64,000 nt of DNA. It comes from OLB9 sp041392785 (GTDB taxonomy: Bacteria; Bacteroidota; Bacteroidia; Chitinophagales; Saprospiraceae). Location: the NCBI GenBank assembly GCA_041392785.1, contig JAWKLK010000006.1, forward strand, positions 186,001 to 250,000, given 5' to 3'. A program made the position numbers and the translations under genes. Shown one piece after another: positions 38,598 to 47,683 of this stretch. The notes beneath the pieces were generated by a model, which saw nothing but the letters and a program-made list of their open reading frames with translations, was not told the DNA's origin and ran no database searches. The number at the start of each line of letters is the position of its first letter. Positions within the stretch are counted from its first letter, which is position 1.

Positions 38598-39824
38598 GGG
38601 TTGCCATAATGTTACGCTTTCATATTGATTGATATCTACAATATTCCCGCCCATATCTATCCATTGTTTATTGATAAAGATTGATTCCTTACAATCTGGA
38701 CCATTATGGAAACAAAATATCACCTTATTAATTACAAAAGATAACAATCCATGCTCTAGATATTTCTCGCGGAAATAACTGATGGAAATGCGCCTATCTG
38801 TTCGCAGCATTCTATCAAATCTTTCTTTTTGAACAGATGTGGTCTGCTCAAGCTGTTTTTGTTTTTCTTTGAATTTTTTAAATTTTTCAGCATATTTATC
38901 TTTTACTATTTGTGGTACTGATTTTTGTTCAGACCCATCTTTTTTATACCACCTAAGGTTACTTTTACCAATACCCGTCAGCTCGATTACCGCTGTATAA
39001 TCATCAAATACTTTGGCTATTTTATGATCTTCCAATTTAAAGTCATCAACTGCCAAATCTTCAATTTCTATTGGCGTCACGCCAAGTTTTTGAGCAGCAT
39101 CGTTTATATAATTCTCAATTAATTTGAGTGTATTATTTTGCTTAATTTTTATTTTTAATTTTGATAATTGGGCAATGCCATCCAAGCCTTTGGATGCATA
39201 GAGGCTATACAGGCATGCATTACCCACTGACGCAGATGCTGGGCCCTTATTAGGAATTTTCTTGAAACATCGCTCAGCTAATTTACTTAAGGTTTGGATA
39301 GTTTTACCATCGTAATACCTCGATGACATCCACACAAATCCTTTAATAATATTTGCATTAGTTTCTTCCAAAAATTCATAAGTATTATAAGTATCTACTC
39401 TTTCGGTATAAGTTATAGTATGAGTATAAGTTGTCTCTTTGAGATTTATAATAAAATTGAACCACTCATGTGTAATCTTCTTAAATGTATCTGCACCCAA
39501 TACATCAATTACAGATTTAGTTTCATTCATGAATTTTTGGGTTGGCTTACTTCCATTTACATTCTGTGCATAGGCCATTAATTGGTATAAATTATTTCTA
39601 TCATTTTCATTTTGTTGATCTATAAGTTCATTGGCAAAAGCCTTAAGTCCATCTTTCCCTAAAAAATAGCAAGGCATTATACTAGCGTCATCTTCAGCTT
39701 CATGTTTAAATATTATTTCATCTATTTTTTTAATAATTTTGACCATTTCCTTATTATGATATCCAAAATTAAAGGATTTTAATTTCCTATTTATTTTAGA
39801 TAATAAATCTATTGAATTAGGCAT
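38589..39824 (-). pseudogene. DUF4132 protein, middle fragment between IS insertion and frameshift
   Basis: A 411-codon frame containing the DUF4132 core (GKTIQTLSKLAERCFKKIPNKGPASASVGNACLYSLYASKGLDGIAQLS, and LGVTPIEIEDLAVDDF). Its apparent start MPNS is supplied by the terminal repeat of the IS1595 element; native sequence begins at the IDLLSKINRK codons. The frame ends at a TAG two codons after the CCC frameshift site. With the flanking fragments it makes one original gene running 41209 to 37706. Confidence 0.75.
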
Positions 39825-40776
39825 ATTATAAATGAATTTAACCCCTATATTTGCTACAAATATAGTTAATATAATGGAAGCAAAATTTAAAAGCCTATCA
39901 ATATTTGAGTTTCAGAGCAAATTTCCTGATGAAGATTCTTGTTATGCTTATTTATCAGAATTAAAGTGGAAAGGTGGTTATGAATGTCCCAAATGCAAAC
40001 ATAAAAAGCATTGCAAAGGCATCAACAAATACGATCGGCAATGTACTAAATGTGGATATCTAGAGAGTCCAACGGCTGGTTCTCTGTTTCATAAAGTAAA
40101 ATTTTCAATCCTTAAAGCGTTTTGGATTGTGTATTATGTTTCAACGAGTAAAAAAGGAATTGCATCTACTGAACTAAGTCGAAAACTTGATTTAAGACAA
40201 AAGACATGTTGGATGTTTAAGCAAAAAGTCATGCAAGCCATGGCTAGTAGTGGAGATAATCTTTTGACTGGCAAAGTAGAAGTTGATGAGTTCGTGATCG
40301 GTCAGCAAGAGGAAGGCGTAGTTGGGAGGAAAAATAAGAATAAAAGATTGATAGTCATAGCCATAGAAAAAGGTGGGAAAGGAGCTGGCCGCATATATGC
40401 TAAACAAATTGATAGATCGACAAAGAATAATTTGAAAACTTTCATGGATAAAACCATTTCAAAGTCAGCAGAAATAAAAACCGATGCTTGGTCGTCATAT
40501 CGAAGTTTAGAGAAAGAAATGCCAAATCTCAAAACGGAGAAATCGAAGAAGAAAGGAAGTAATTTTACAGTAATGCATCGAATAATTATGGGATTTAAAT
40601 CTTGGTTGAGAGGCATACATGGTCACGCTAAACATCTGCAATACTATCTAGATGAATATTGTTACAGATACAATCGAAACAAGATGAAGGAGGGTATTTT
40701 TGATAATCTACTACTGCGAATGATAAAGCACAAACCTGTTCCATATAAAACACTAATTGCTTAAATGCCTAATTCT
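39813..40776 (+). mobile_element. IS1595-family insertion sequence in DUF4132 gene
   Basis: About 964 bp. Terminal inverted repeats: GAATTAGGCAT at 39814-39824 and ATGCCTAATTC at 40765-40775. A target duplication TAAATCTAT flanks it (39804-39812 and 40778-40786; 8-11 bp depending on edge). Removing the element and one duplicate joins the two DUF4132 halves in frame as EEIDL-LSKINRK. Exact outer base is uncertain by one or two positions. Confidence 0.85.
39874..40764 (+). CDS. IS1595-family transposase
   Basis: A 296-residue DDE-type transposase with an N-terminal zinc ribbon (CPKCKHKKHCKG and CTKCGYLESPTAGS) and an ISXO2-like catalytic core (GKVEVDEFVIGQQEEG, IKTDAWSSYRSL, then HRIIMGFKSWLRGIHGHAKHLQYYLDEYCYRYNRN). 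ATG 39874 (MEAKFKSLSIFEF) is the likely start; the open frame begins 14 codons earlier. The stop abuts the right terminal repeat. The gene looks intact. Confidence 0.88.
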   Translation: MEAKFKSLSIFEFQSKFPDEDSCYAYLSELKWKGGYECPKCKHKKHCKGINKYDRQCTKCGYLESPTAGSLFHKVKFSILKAFWIVYYVSTSKKGIASTELSRKLDLRQKTCWMFKQKVMQAMASSGDNLLTGKVEVDEFVIGQQEEGVVGRKNKNKRLIVIAIEKGGKGAGRIYAKQIDRSTKNNLKTFMDKTISKSAEIKTDAWSSYRSLEKEMPNLKTEKSKKKGSNFTVMHRIIMGFKSWLRGIHGHAKHLQYYLDEYCYRYNRNKMKEGIFDNLLLRMIKHKPVPYKTLIA

Positions 40777-41209
40777 ATAAATCTATTTCTTCTTGGCCTT
40801 TTAATTTTTGAAATTTTATAATGCTTGATAATAACGGTTTAAATAAATATTGAAAATCAAATCCTACTTCATAAAAATTTTTTATTATAAATTCTGTGAT
40901 CAACAAAACTTGGTTCAACAATAATGTGGCATTTTGCTCAAATATTGATCTATCCTTTACGAGATAGGTAATTAATTTAAAATAAGTAAATTCTTTATCA
41001 TTCCAAGTACCAAGCGGTTCTTCCCTTTTTTGATATAAATCGAACAATGTGATTAATAGCTCTGTCTTTTGAGTATCTGTTAAATTCCTAATTTCAAAAT
41101 CTATTAGCTTATTAACAGTTGATGCATTTATATTTTTTTCAACTTTTTGGAAAAGCAACTCAAATTCTGAATAATCCTCTTTCTTCTTAAAAAAATCAAA
41201 TAGCCCCAT
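40775..41209 (-). pseudogene. DUF4132 protein, N-terminal fragment cut by IS1595
   Basis: A 144-codon frame beginning MGLFDFFKKKEDYSEF, a helical N-terminus. Its TAG stop is created at the IS1595 junction right after EEIDL. The frame continues, past the element, into the middle fragment. I infer it is the original N-terminus of the DUF4132 protein. It follows the 41217-41606 gene by 7 nt. Confidence 0.7.
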
Positions 41210-41216
41210 AGCAATA

Positions 41217-41606
41217 TTAGCCTCCTATTAAAGGTGTTAGTTTTACGAAAGAAATAATAGAATCTTGTTTTAGTGATATAGTCTCACTTAATTCATCGAC
41301 TTGTTTATCATCTACCAATATAAAATATCCGTTTTTTTGAAATGCATCTAGAGCAATGTAAACTTGCTTCTCAGGGTCTATGAATTGACGTTTCTTTAAT
41401 TTGTAACCATTTAAGGTTTTTTCTGATTCGGTAGGCTCAATTAAGCCTTGGTAATATTCTGGAAATTTAGTGTTATATTGCTCTACTTCGAATGTTACAC
41501 GCTTTTCTATAAGTTCCTTCGCTGTGATAAACTCAGATTCAACATTGATTTCAAACTGATGGGTAATAGTCCCATTCAATTGTTCATCTTTTATCATTAT
41601 ATTCAT
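41217..41606 (-). CDS. Small hypothetical protein upstream of the DUF4132 gene
   Basis: A 129-residue, beta-rich soluble protein (MIKDEQLNGTITHQFEINVESEFITAKELIEKRV, ending LKQDSIISFVKLTPLIGG). No signal peptide or membrane helix, and I do not recognise a family. It lies 7 nt before the DUF4132 N-terminus, so the two were probably expressed together. MIKDEQ, three codons in, is an alternative start. Confidence 0.6.
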   Translation of the reverse strand: MNIMIKDEQLNGTITHQFEINVESEFITAKELIEKRVTFEVEQYNTKFPEYYQGLIEPTESEKTLNGYKLKKRQFIDPEKQVYIALDAFQKNGYFILVDDKQVDELSETISLKQDSIISFVKLTPLIGG

Positions 41607-42128
41607 AAAAAATTTGTTAAATTGAATGAAAAATAAAAAATAATTCTACTTTACAAATTTAAGTAAATATAATAGATACTATCTATAGTTTTATAATATT
41701 TACAAGTAAAAACATAAAAACATATCCAAAGAGTCAAATGATAAATCACGTACTCATGTCTTTAGAACTGCCACTCTACATATTGGACTCATTCAAAGTA
41801 ACCATTTTGTCAAATGAGATATCATTTGTTAATAAGCCATGTTGTATATTTATCATCATCCTGAGGAGTAATATAACAAGTTTTATCGGATATGGGTTTT
41901 TCATTGTTTAATTTTTTTTAGATTTAAATTATTGCTAATTTTTTTTCTTTGGTGGATCAACATTTTTGATATTTTTCTGATTTTTCATGTGATTTTCTAA
42001 ATTTCTAAGATCATTGGTTTAGTAATTATTGTGTGATCATAAATGCTTTTTCATTAGTTTTAGTATTAGATTAAGTTCAACTTATTGAAATAATCGAATT
42101 GTTCTTCAAATTTTTCTGTCTTGCTCTT
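41607..42128. other. AT-rich intergenic region, no gene supported
   Basis: About 520 bp. The minus strand near 41830-41910 has a short stretch that reads like coding sequence (KPISDKTCYITPQDDDKYT) without a start, perhaps a gene remnant. No RNA gene or strong hairpin seen. Confidence 0.35.
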
Positions 42129-42500
42129 TTATTCTTTAATTTTTATTTCTCCTGTCTTGTACAAATTTATTGCTTTTTGTAAAATGTCTTCTATTGTCTG
42201 CAAAGGTAAATCCTCGTTTGGGTCAAATAACATTATTTTCATTCGGGAACGGTCTTCTTGAATTAAAAATGGTTCATCAAACCGTTTCCCTTCTACAATT
42301 CCTATGTACGGTTGTTTGTATTTTTTGTGAACCCATAAATAGCAAAACATTTTTCCTTTATAACAGAAAAACGGCATTCCGTACTTCCAAGCATTGGTAA
42401 CGTCTTCGTCTTGTTGCAAAATAATTTCTCTCAACGCAATAAGCGTCCCTTTTATAGGCTCGTCTTGTTGTAAGTAAAAATTATCTAATTCTCTCATCAT
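42129..42500 (-). CDS. DUF1801 (YdhG-like) protein
   Basis: A 123-residue frataxin-like-fold protein: LREIILQQDEDVTNAWKYGMPFFCYKGKMFCYLWVHKKYKQPYIGI is the DUF1801 core. Some relatives are proposed iron chaperones; the role here is unknown. Its start overlaps the GyrI-like stop by one base, and the frameshifted WYL-type regulator lies just upstream, forming a three-gene unit. Confidence 0.75.
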   Translation of the reverse strand: MMRELDNFYLQQDEPIKGTLIALREIILQQDEDVTNAWKYGMPFFCYKGKMFCYLWVHKKYKQPYIGIVEGKRFDEPFLIQEDRSRMKIMLFDPNEDLPLQTIEDILQKAINLYKTGEIKIKE

Positions 42501-42958
42501 TATTTAACTGCTACAAATATATCAACTTCTGCATTTTCTGGATTTTGTGCTTTCTCGCCATACACTTCAAAGTCGGCTGTAAAAGTTCTGTCTAAATCCG
42601 AATTCCATATTTTTGTCCACTCGCCAAAAACCATTCCCTGCAATACATTTCCTTTTGCAATGTGTTTCGTATAAGTTGCTTCGTCAAAAGCTTTGCCAAC
42701 CATGCCGTTTGGAATTGTGTCTAAATTTTCTACTTTACAACCCAAAATAGTTGTGTACGGTTTTGAGTGGTCTTTTTCGTATTCGGTGTAAATGCAATAA
42801 ATTGAATTGTCAATTTTATTCGGTATTTGTTCGGCAATTCCTTCTGCCATAAATTTATTCCACAAAGCTGGAATATCTTGGCTTGCTTGTCCATTTTCAT
42901 TGGTAGCTCTTACTGAAATGCCGATTACACTGAATTTTTGAATTGTTTGATTACTCAT
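42500..42958 (-). CDS. GyrI-like/AraC effector-binding domain protein
   Basis: A 152-residue stand-alone small-molecule-binding domain of the SOUL/GyrI type (FSVIGISVRATNENGQASQDIPALWNKFMAEG; later IPNGMVGKAFDEATYTKHIAKGNVLQG). ATG 42958 (MSNQTIQKF) is chosen; the open frame runs ten codons further. It is probably co-regulated with the upstream WYL-type regulator and may bind or sense a ligand. Confidence 0.75.
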   Translation of the reverse strand: MSNQTIQKFSVIGISVRATNENGQASQDIPALWNKFMAEGIAEQIPNKIDNSIYCIYTEYEKDHSKPYTTILGCKVENLDTIPNGMVGKAFDEATYTKHIAKGNVLQGMVFGEWTKIWNSDLDRTFTADFEVYGEKAQNPENAEVDIFVAVK

Positions 42959-43012
42959 TTTTTTTGAATTTTGATATTTGAGCAACAAAAGTAAAAGGCA
43001 CCTGCGACAACC

Positions 43013-43540
43013 CTATGTCAAGGGTGTTGACAAATATTTTTCTCTGCAAATTTCAAAATATTCTTGAAGGGTTATTTTATGTGGTTCAAACTTGTCTCCG
43101 TGTATATGCAAACTTTTAATTCTATCAAGACGAAATGCTCTAAAATCCCTTCGCAACCTGCAAAATGCAATGAGTATCCAATTTTCTTTTGTACTATAAA
43201 TTGCAAATGGCTCAATGGTTCTTTCTGTGGTTTGGTTTGTGTCGGGAGAATGATATAAAATTTTTGTGAGATTAAAATTTGTCAACGCCAATTGTAAAGT
43301 TGCTAAATAATTACTTGTACTGTCGTTGTCTGAATTTTGCCTAAACACAATGCGTTCAGAAAGCAAGTTCGCTTTATCTTTTGTGTTGTTTTTTAATACC
43401 GATTTTATTTTAAAAATTGCTCCTGAATATTCGTTTACAAATGAAGCGTCTTTGTTTTTTAAAATAAGTTTTTCTGCTGTAATTAATGCGTTGGCTTCGC
43501 TTTCAGTAAACATTATTGGCGGAATCCTATATCCGTCCAT
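43013..43540 (-). pseudogene. WYL-domain regulator, C-terminal part (frameshifted)
   Basis: A 175-codon frame with the YafY-family middle and WYL domains (GYRIPPIMFTESEANALITAEKL; RTIEPFAIYSTKENWILIAFCRLRRDFRAFRLDRI). The helix-turn-helix is in another frame immediately upstream (43527-43733). The two would join as GYxIMDGYRIPP with a two-base insertion near 43540. I call one regulator gene broken by a frameshift, or carrying a sequencing error. Confidence 0.75.
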
Positions 43541-43733
43541 TATGGTAACCCTTCCCTTCTTCTGTCAAAATAGGAACGCCTGCTTGCATCAATGCTTTTA
43601 TATCTCTATAAATTGTTCTGTTACTTACTGAAAATTTGTTAGCCAATTCCGAAGCTGTCAAAAGTCGTTTAGTTTGCAACTGAGTCAGAATTGCTGTCAG
43701 TCGTGAGAGTCGTTTTGTGTCATTATTGTTCAT
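43527..43733 (-). pseudogene. WYL-domain regulator, N-terminal HTH part (frameshifted)
   Basis: MNNNDTKRLSRLTAILTQLQ, then ASELANKFSVSNRTIYRDIKAL, is a DeoR-type helix-turn-helix; the frame runs off after EEGKGYHNGRI. The matching effector domain continues in the next frame (43013-43540). The intact protein would be a ligand-responsive repressor or activator of this GyrI/DUF1801 unit. Confidence 0.75.
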
Positions 43734-44027
43734 TTTTCAGTCTGACTGTTTTAAATACAGGTTTTCTTGCATTACGCCTAATAAGAGGGTTAACGCAATA
43801 TGGCGCCAATTCAGAATACAAATATAATGCTGTATTCATATATACCTGACACCAATCTGACTTTTTGTCTCCGATTTATGTCATACCTTCTTCTCTAGTA
43901 CTTAAGTTGTTTTTCCTTAGTAAAGCATGACCTTGATTGAATTACCGTAGCTATGCTGCTATTTATTATGAAAATCATTACTTTCTATATCCATACAAAA
44001 CTCGACCTAAGATAGAATCCTTCTTAT
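43734..44027. other. Intergenic region at the array edge
   Basis: About 295 bp between the WYL-regulator gene and attC site Z. No open frame of note. I searched for the partner core of site Z (GTTTAGA on the plus strand) and did not find it, so the array may end here. Confidence 0.35.
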
Positions 44028-44089
44028 TCTAAACCACATAGATCCGCAAATAGTCTTCGACACTATTTCCAGCCTTAAGTGTTATGTCA
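44028..44089 (-). other. attC-like site Z (integron recombination site)
   Basis: On the minus strand the R'' core is GACATAAC (complement of 44081-44088) and the R' core GTTTAGA (complement of 44028-44034). The arm AAATAG pairs with CTATTT around a GTC-GAC tip. It lies 10 bp after the stop of the 44099-44962 gene. Its R'' is complementary over 9 nt to the core at the start of that gene's cassette in site A. The stem is weaker than in the other sites. Confidence 0.65.
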
Positions 44090-44098
44090 TGTAACTTT

Positions 44099-44962
44099 TC
44101 ATTGATAATTCATTGATATTGTTTTTCCAAAAATTAGATTTATATCTACTCTTAGTTCTTTAAATATAATGGTATTTACTGTTTCTAAAGGATATCCTTT
44201 TAAAAAATTTGTATGCTGATTTAAACGACCTTTGTTTTTGAAGGATAGTTGGTACTCACCATCTACATATGGGTTTTTCATGTCGAATTTGTATTTGATT
44301 ATTTGGTTAGGTTGAACTGAAACTATGCTAATTGGCTCTATTGTGTATGTTTTTATAAATAGTGAATCTATTTTATTTTCTGTATTGTTTTCAATTTCTA
44401 CATCTGTTATAGGTAGATATTCAAATGACATCACTCCTTCATTAATTCGCCAAGGTTTCTCCATTGTGAAAGCTATTCCTTCGTTTGATATTTTTAGAGT
44501 ATCTTTCATATTTTCATTGCCAAATTTGAGTTTATCTTTAAGAATTATTAGAGAGTCTGCTAATTCGTACTTTCCATAAGTTATATCTCCACCCATCATA
44601 TGATGGTTTAAAGCTTTAAATGTTCGGTTTTCTCTGAATTCAACATCTACTCCTTCTTCCCAGTAAAACTTGGTTGAGAATAAGACTGGCGATAAGTTTC
44701 GTATTTTGTTTACTGCGAATAAAATGCAAATTAATAATGCTATTGAGATTAACCAAATCATGAATCCACCAAGTCTTTTGTGGACAAATTTGATTTTGGA
44801 TTTAGTGGTAATAAGAACTGCTATTAGACTTGAGATTATAAAACAAGGAACACCAAGGTAAATAGTTAGAATGCCGAAACCAACCGTAATCTGCTCATGA
44901 TAAATTAGACCACCAGATAGCAAACTAATTATAAGAAAGAATATTCTTATTCCTTGTTTCAT
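44099..44962 (-). CDS. Cassette-borne membrane protein of unknown function
   Basis: A 287-residue protein with three membrane helices (about 5-25, 29-50, 66-86) and a C-terminal beta-rich soluble domain (FYWEEGVDVEFRENRTFKAL, then KYELADSLIILKDKL). No family recognised. The ATG lies about 43 nt inside the cassette start defined by site A and the stop 10 bp before site Z, the normal layout of a one-gene integron cassette. Confidence 0.7.
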   Translation of the reverse strand: MKQGIRIFFLIISLLSGGLIYHEQITVGFGILTIYLGVPCFIISSLIAVLITTKSKIKFVHKRLGGFMIWLISIALLICILFAVNKIRNLSPVLFSTKFYWEEGVDVEFRENRTFKALNHHMMGGDITYGKYELADSLIILKDKLKFGNENMKDTLKISNEGIAFTMEKPWRINEGVMSFEYLPITDVEIENNTENKIDSLFIKTYTIEPISIVSVQPNQIIKYKFDMKNPYVDGEYQLSFKNKGRLNQHTNFLKGYPLETVNTIIFKELRVDINLIFGKTISMNYQ

Positions 44963-44998
44963 TCTATTTCATGTGATTCTTGGTTTTTATTTTTATGT

Positions 44999-45133
44999 GA
45001 CATAACGTTTTGCAGCTTGGCGAAGTGGCGGATTTTCTGCACCAAAGTTACAAAAAAATCCTAAACTTTGGTTAAGCACTTTCGCTTCTAAAAAAGCACC
45101 GAACCCGCCATTTTGCCAAACTGCTGTTGAACT
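44999..45133 (-). other. attC-like site A (integron recombination site)
   Basis: A 135-bp imperfect palindrome. Plus-strand ends are GACATAAC (44999-45006) and GTTGAAC (45126-45132). Arms CAGCTTGGCGAAGTGGCGGA and CCGCCATTTTGCCAAACTG pair with G-T wobbles, and an inner repeat ACCAAAGTT/AACTTTGGT extends the cruciform. The outer parts are nearly identical to site B. The core at 44999 pairs with site Z; the core at 45126 pairs with site S over 7 nt. Confidence 0.8.
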
Positions 45134-45194
45134 AAACCTTCGGTAGCTATTTGGCTTGATTCTTGGCATAAATACTCCAAATAAATTTTGTAAA

Positions 45195-46153
45195 ATGTCA
45201 ACAAAAAAAAGCGACCTGAAGATCTAGGTCAACACACACTCATTGCTCAAGCGCGAGCACAAGTTAAGGGTTTTTCTGAACTCATAGATAAGTTTGAGAT
45301 AAAACTTTCTGTCCTTGGACGCACCGAGAGTACCTTCAAAAATTATGCCCGACATATCGCCAAACTGGCAATACATTACAACTGCCTTCCTACTGAACTC
45401 AATGAAGACCAGATTTGCGATTACCTTCATCTGCTTAAGCAGAAGCATAACACGCCTTCTGATTCTTATTTCAAGCACACTGTGTATGGTCTACGTATGC
45501 TCTGCAAAATTGAACACATCAAGCCTCATGATATCGGCATCCCGAGCATCAAACGGCCAAATAAGTTGCCTGTGGTTTTGTCAAAAGCCGAGTTGTGGTC
45601 ACTATTAAATGCGCCTGATTTACTAAAACACAAGATTCTCATCGGACTACTTTATGGCTGTGGTTTGCGATGTTTGGAAGCCAGAAGTGTGCGTATTCAA
45701 GATATTGATTTTCATCGCAAATCCTTGCATGTTGTCCAAGGCAAAGGTAAGAAAGATCGATATGTGCCTATCAGCGAACACCTTATTAGAGGTATCCTAA
45801 AGTACATAGATGCTGAAAATCCAGATACTTGGCTCTTTAATGGTCAGCCAGAGGCTAATCGCAAAGGTGGAGATTTCGACTCACGCTATTCCCAAAAAGG
45901 TGTTCAATGGGCAGTCGCTAGTGCTGCTAAGAAAGCTGGTATCATCAAGCACATCAATGTCCATACTTTGCGCCATACATTCGCTACGCACTTGTTGGAA
46001 GATGGCATGGACATCATGACACTCAAGGACATACTCGGGCACGAACGCATAGAGACAACGCTGGTCTATCTCCACATTGCACAAAGCGGTCGTCGCAAAC
46101 CATTCAGCCCTCTAGACACCTTGTTTGCAGAATGCGCGCCACGTACGAAGTAG
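45195..46153 (+). pseudogene. Tyrosine recombinase of an IS91-like element, poly-A frameshift
   Basis: XerD-like recombinase: the N-terminal SAM-like part (RTESTFKNYARHIAKLAIHYN) and the catalytic domain with GCGLRCLEARSVRIQDID (Arg), HTLRHTFATHLLEDG and LGHERIETTLVYLHI (His, Tyr). ATG 45195 starts MSTKK; after eight A residues (45203-45210) the zero frame stops within ten codons, while the recombinase continues in the -1 frame. This could be ribosomal or transcriptional slippage on A AAA AAA, or a one-base loss. It lacks the extra patch of integron integrases and overlaps the IS91 transposase by 22 nt. Confidence 0.75.
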
Positions 46154-46398
46154 CCCATGTGCTCGAGAAGGCATGGCATTATGTGGAGAATAGTACACTT
46201 AATAGATGGCAAATACAGACACTTAGAGCGATTAAAGATTGTCGAACTATCGCTCTTGGTGGCCATGTCGATGGATGTGATAACTGTGGACATATTCAGA
46301 TAAGTTATAATAGTTGTCGCAATAGACACTGTCCTAAATGCCAAGGTCACAAGCGCCAGCAATGGATCGAAGCTAGAGAGACTGAGTTGCTACCAGTA
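46132..46398 (+). pseudogene. IS91-family transposase, N-terminal half (split by IS3)
   Basis: Zinc-binding N-terminus of an IS91-type HUH transposase: CDNCGHIQISYNSCRNRHCPKCQGHKRQQWIEARETELLPV. Coding continues beyond the IS3 element as PYFHVVFTIPSELN (from 47684); removing the IS3 element and one GTA copy restores ELLPVPYFHVVF exactly. Confidence 0.82.
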
Positions 46399-47683
46399 TA
46401 CTCCCCCCATAAATTAAACCACTTAGCCATTAAATTAGTTAAAAAATAATTTATAAAAATTGTCATTTATGCGGCCGATTTAACTGGTTCATGATATGAA
46501 TTGAACACAGTGTTTGGAGTGTTATTATTTAATTCCGTGTGTCTTCTTTGCACATTATACCAGTCTATATACCACCTATTCCTTTTCTTAATTGCTCTGC
46601 GTCTTGAGATGGACGTATGTATATGTGTTCGTACTTTTGATTGTCCTCCAAAATCGTTCTTATGTATATATTGTCTTTTGCTCGTGGCCGTCCATACTAA
46701 GTTTTTATGCCATTATTTATTACTCTATATACAAAGTCGTCTGAGGTGAATTGACTGCCTTGATCTGTGTTTATAATCGTTGGGCGACCATGTTTTTCTA
46801 TACAATCCTCTAATACATTGCAACACCATATTGAGCTCATGAGTTAGACAAATCCCAGTGTAAGATTTTCCTACTGAATACATCTATAAATGCTATTACA
46901 ATACATATATCCTTTGGGCATGGGGATGTATGTAATATCTGCCATCCAGACTTGATTGGGAGCAGTTATTGGCAGATGCCTAAGTAAATATGGATATTTC
47001 TTATGCTCTGGGCTAATCTTAGGTGTGTGGGCCTGGCATAAGTGATTTAAGTCCCATAACCTCATAATACAAGCGATTTATACGTTTGATATTCACTGCA
47101 AATCCTAAATCCATTGTAAGCCATGTATGCATACGCTCTGCACCGTATTCTGGATGATCAGTGTACATCCTATCCATATGTGCCATCAACTCAAGATTCA
47201 AATCGCTTCATCAGTCTTCTTGGTATAATATTGGCTCGATCGATTTAGCGAAAGTATACATTTACTGGGCATACTAAGAGGAGATTTAACTTGACTTAGC
47301 ATTTCTTGCTTATGTTCGGTACTAATCATCCCAACACTTTTTTTAAAAATCATTCTCCATTTGCAATTGACCAATTTTGGAATATAGCCGTTGTGTCTCT
47401 GTTTCAACTTTATTCTCGTCGTCATTTTTTGTGCCAAAAGCAACATGAGCATTTTTTAAAAAATCACTCTTCCATGTGCTTATTTGAGTTCCAGATACCT
47501 CGTATTTTCTGCGAAAGCTCAGTTAAAGTCATCTTTTCTTTGAGTGCTTCTAATACAACCTTTGTCTTAAATTCGGCGGTTAACTTTCTGCGTTTACCAT
47601 TCATTCTACTTGCCATTTTGATGTAAATTTAGTGTTTTAAATTTTATTAAGCAAGTGGTCTAGTTTTTGGGGAGTACTATACA
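46399..47683 (-). mobile_element. Degenerate IS3-family element nested in the IS91 transposase
   Basis: About 1.28 kb. Ends are imperfect inverted repeats: TACTCCCC with ACCACTT at the left, AAGTGGTC with GGGGAGTA at the right. Flanked by GTA (46396-46398 and 47684-47686), a 3-bp duplication typical of IS3. Its genes run on the minus strand and are all frameshifted. Confidence 0.8.
46467..47616 (-). pseudogene. IS3-family orfA/orfB transposase remnants
   Basis: orfA begins at ATG 47616 (MASRMNGKRRKLTAEFKTKV, then KMTLTELSQK) and shifts frame before STWKSDFLKNAHVAFGTKND; a second missing T breaks NDFLKKVLG. orfB is in pieces: HPEYGAERMHTWLTMDLGFAV, ITAPNQVWMADITYIPMPKGYMY (first DDE Asp), INTDQGSQFTSDDF, and YNVQRRHTELNNNTPNTVF before the stop at 46467. 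The pieces lie in different frames, so the element cannot move by itself. Confidence 0.8.

Noticed and set aside
38589..38604. Programmed +1 frameshift in the DUF4132 gene
   Set aside because: The site CAA CCC TGT lacks the slippery stop context of known +1 sites, and the gene is already disrupted by an IS; a mutation or read error is simpler.
45482..46153. Tyrosine recombinase as the integron integrase (IntI) of the array
   Set aside because: It lies inside an IS91-like element, overlaps its transposase, is frameshifted, and shows no extra IntI-specific patch between the catalytic Arg and HxLRH motifs. It reads like a Xer-type element recombinase.
46501..47452. Several short plus- and minus-strand frames as separate genes
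   Set aside because: All are pieces or shadows of one decayed IS3 transposase.
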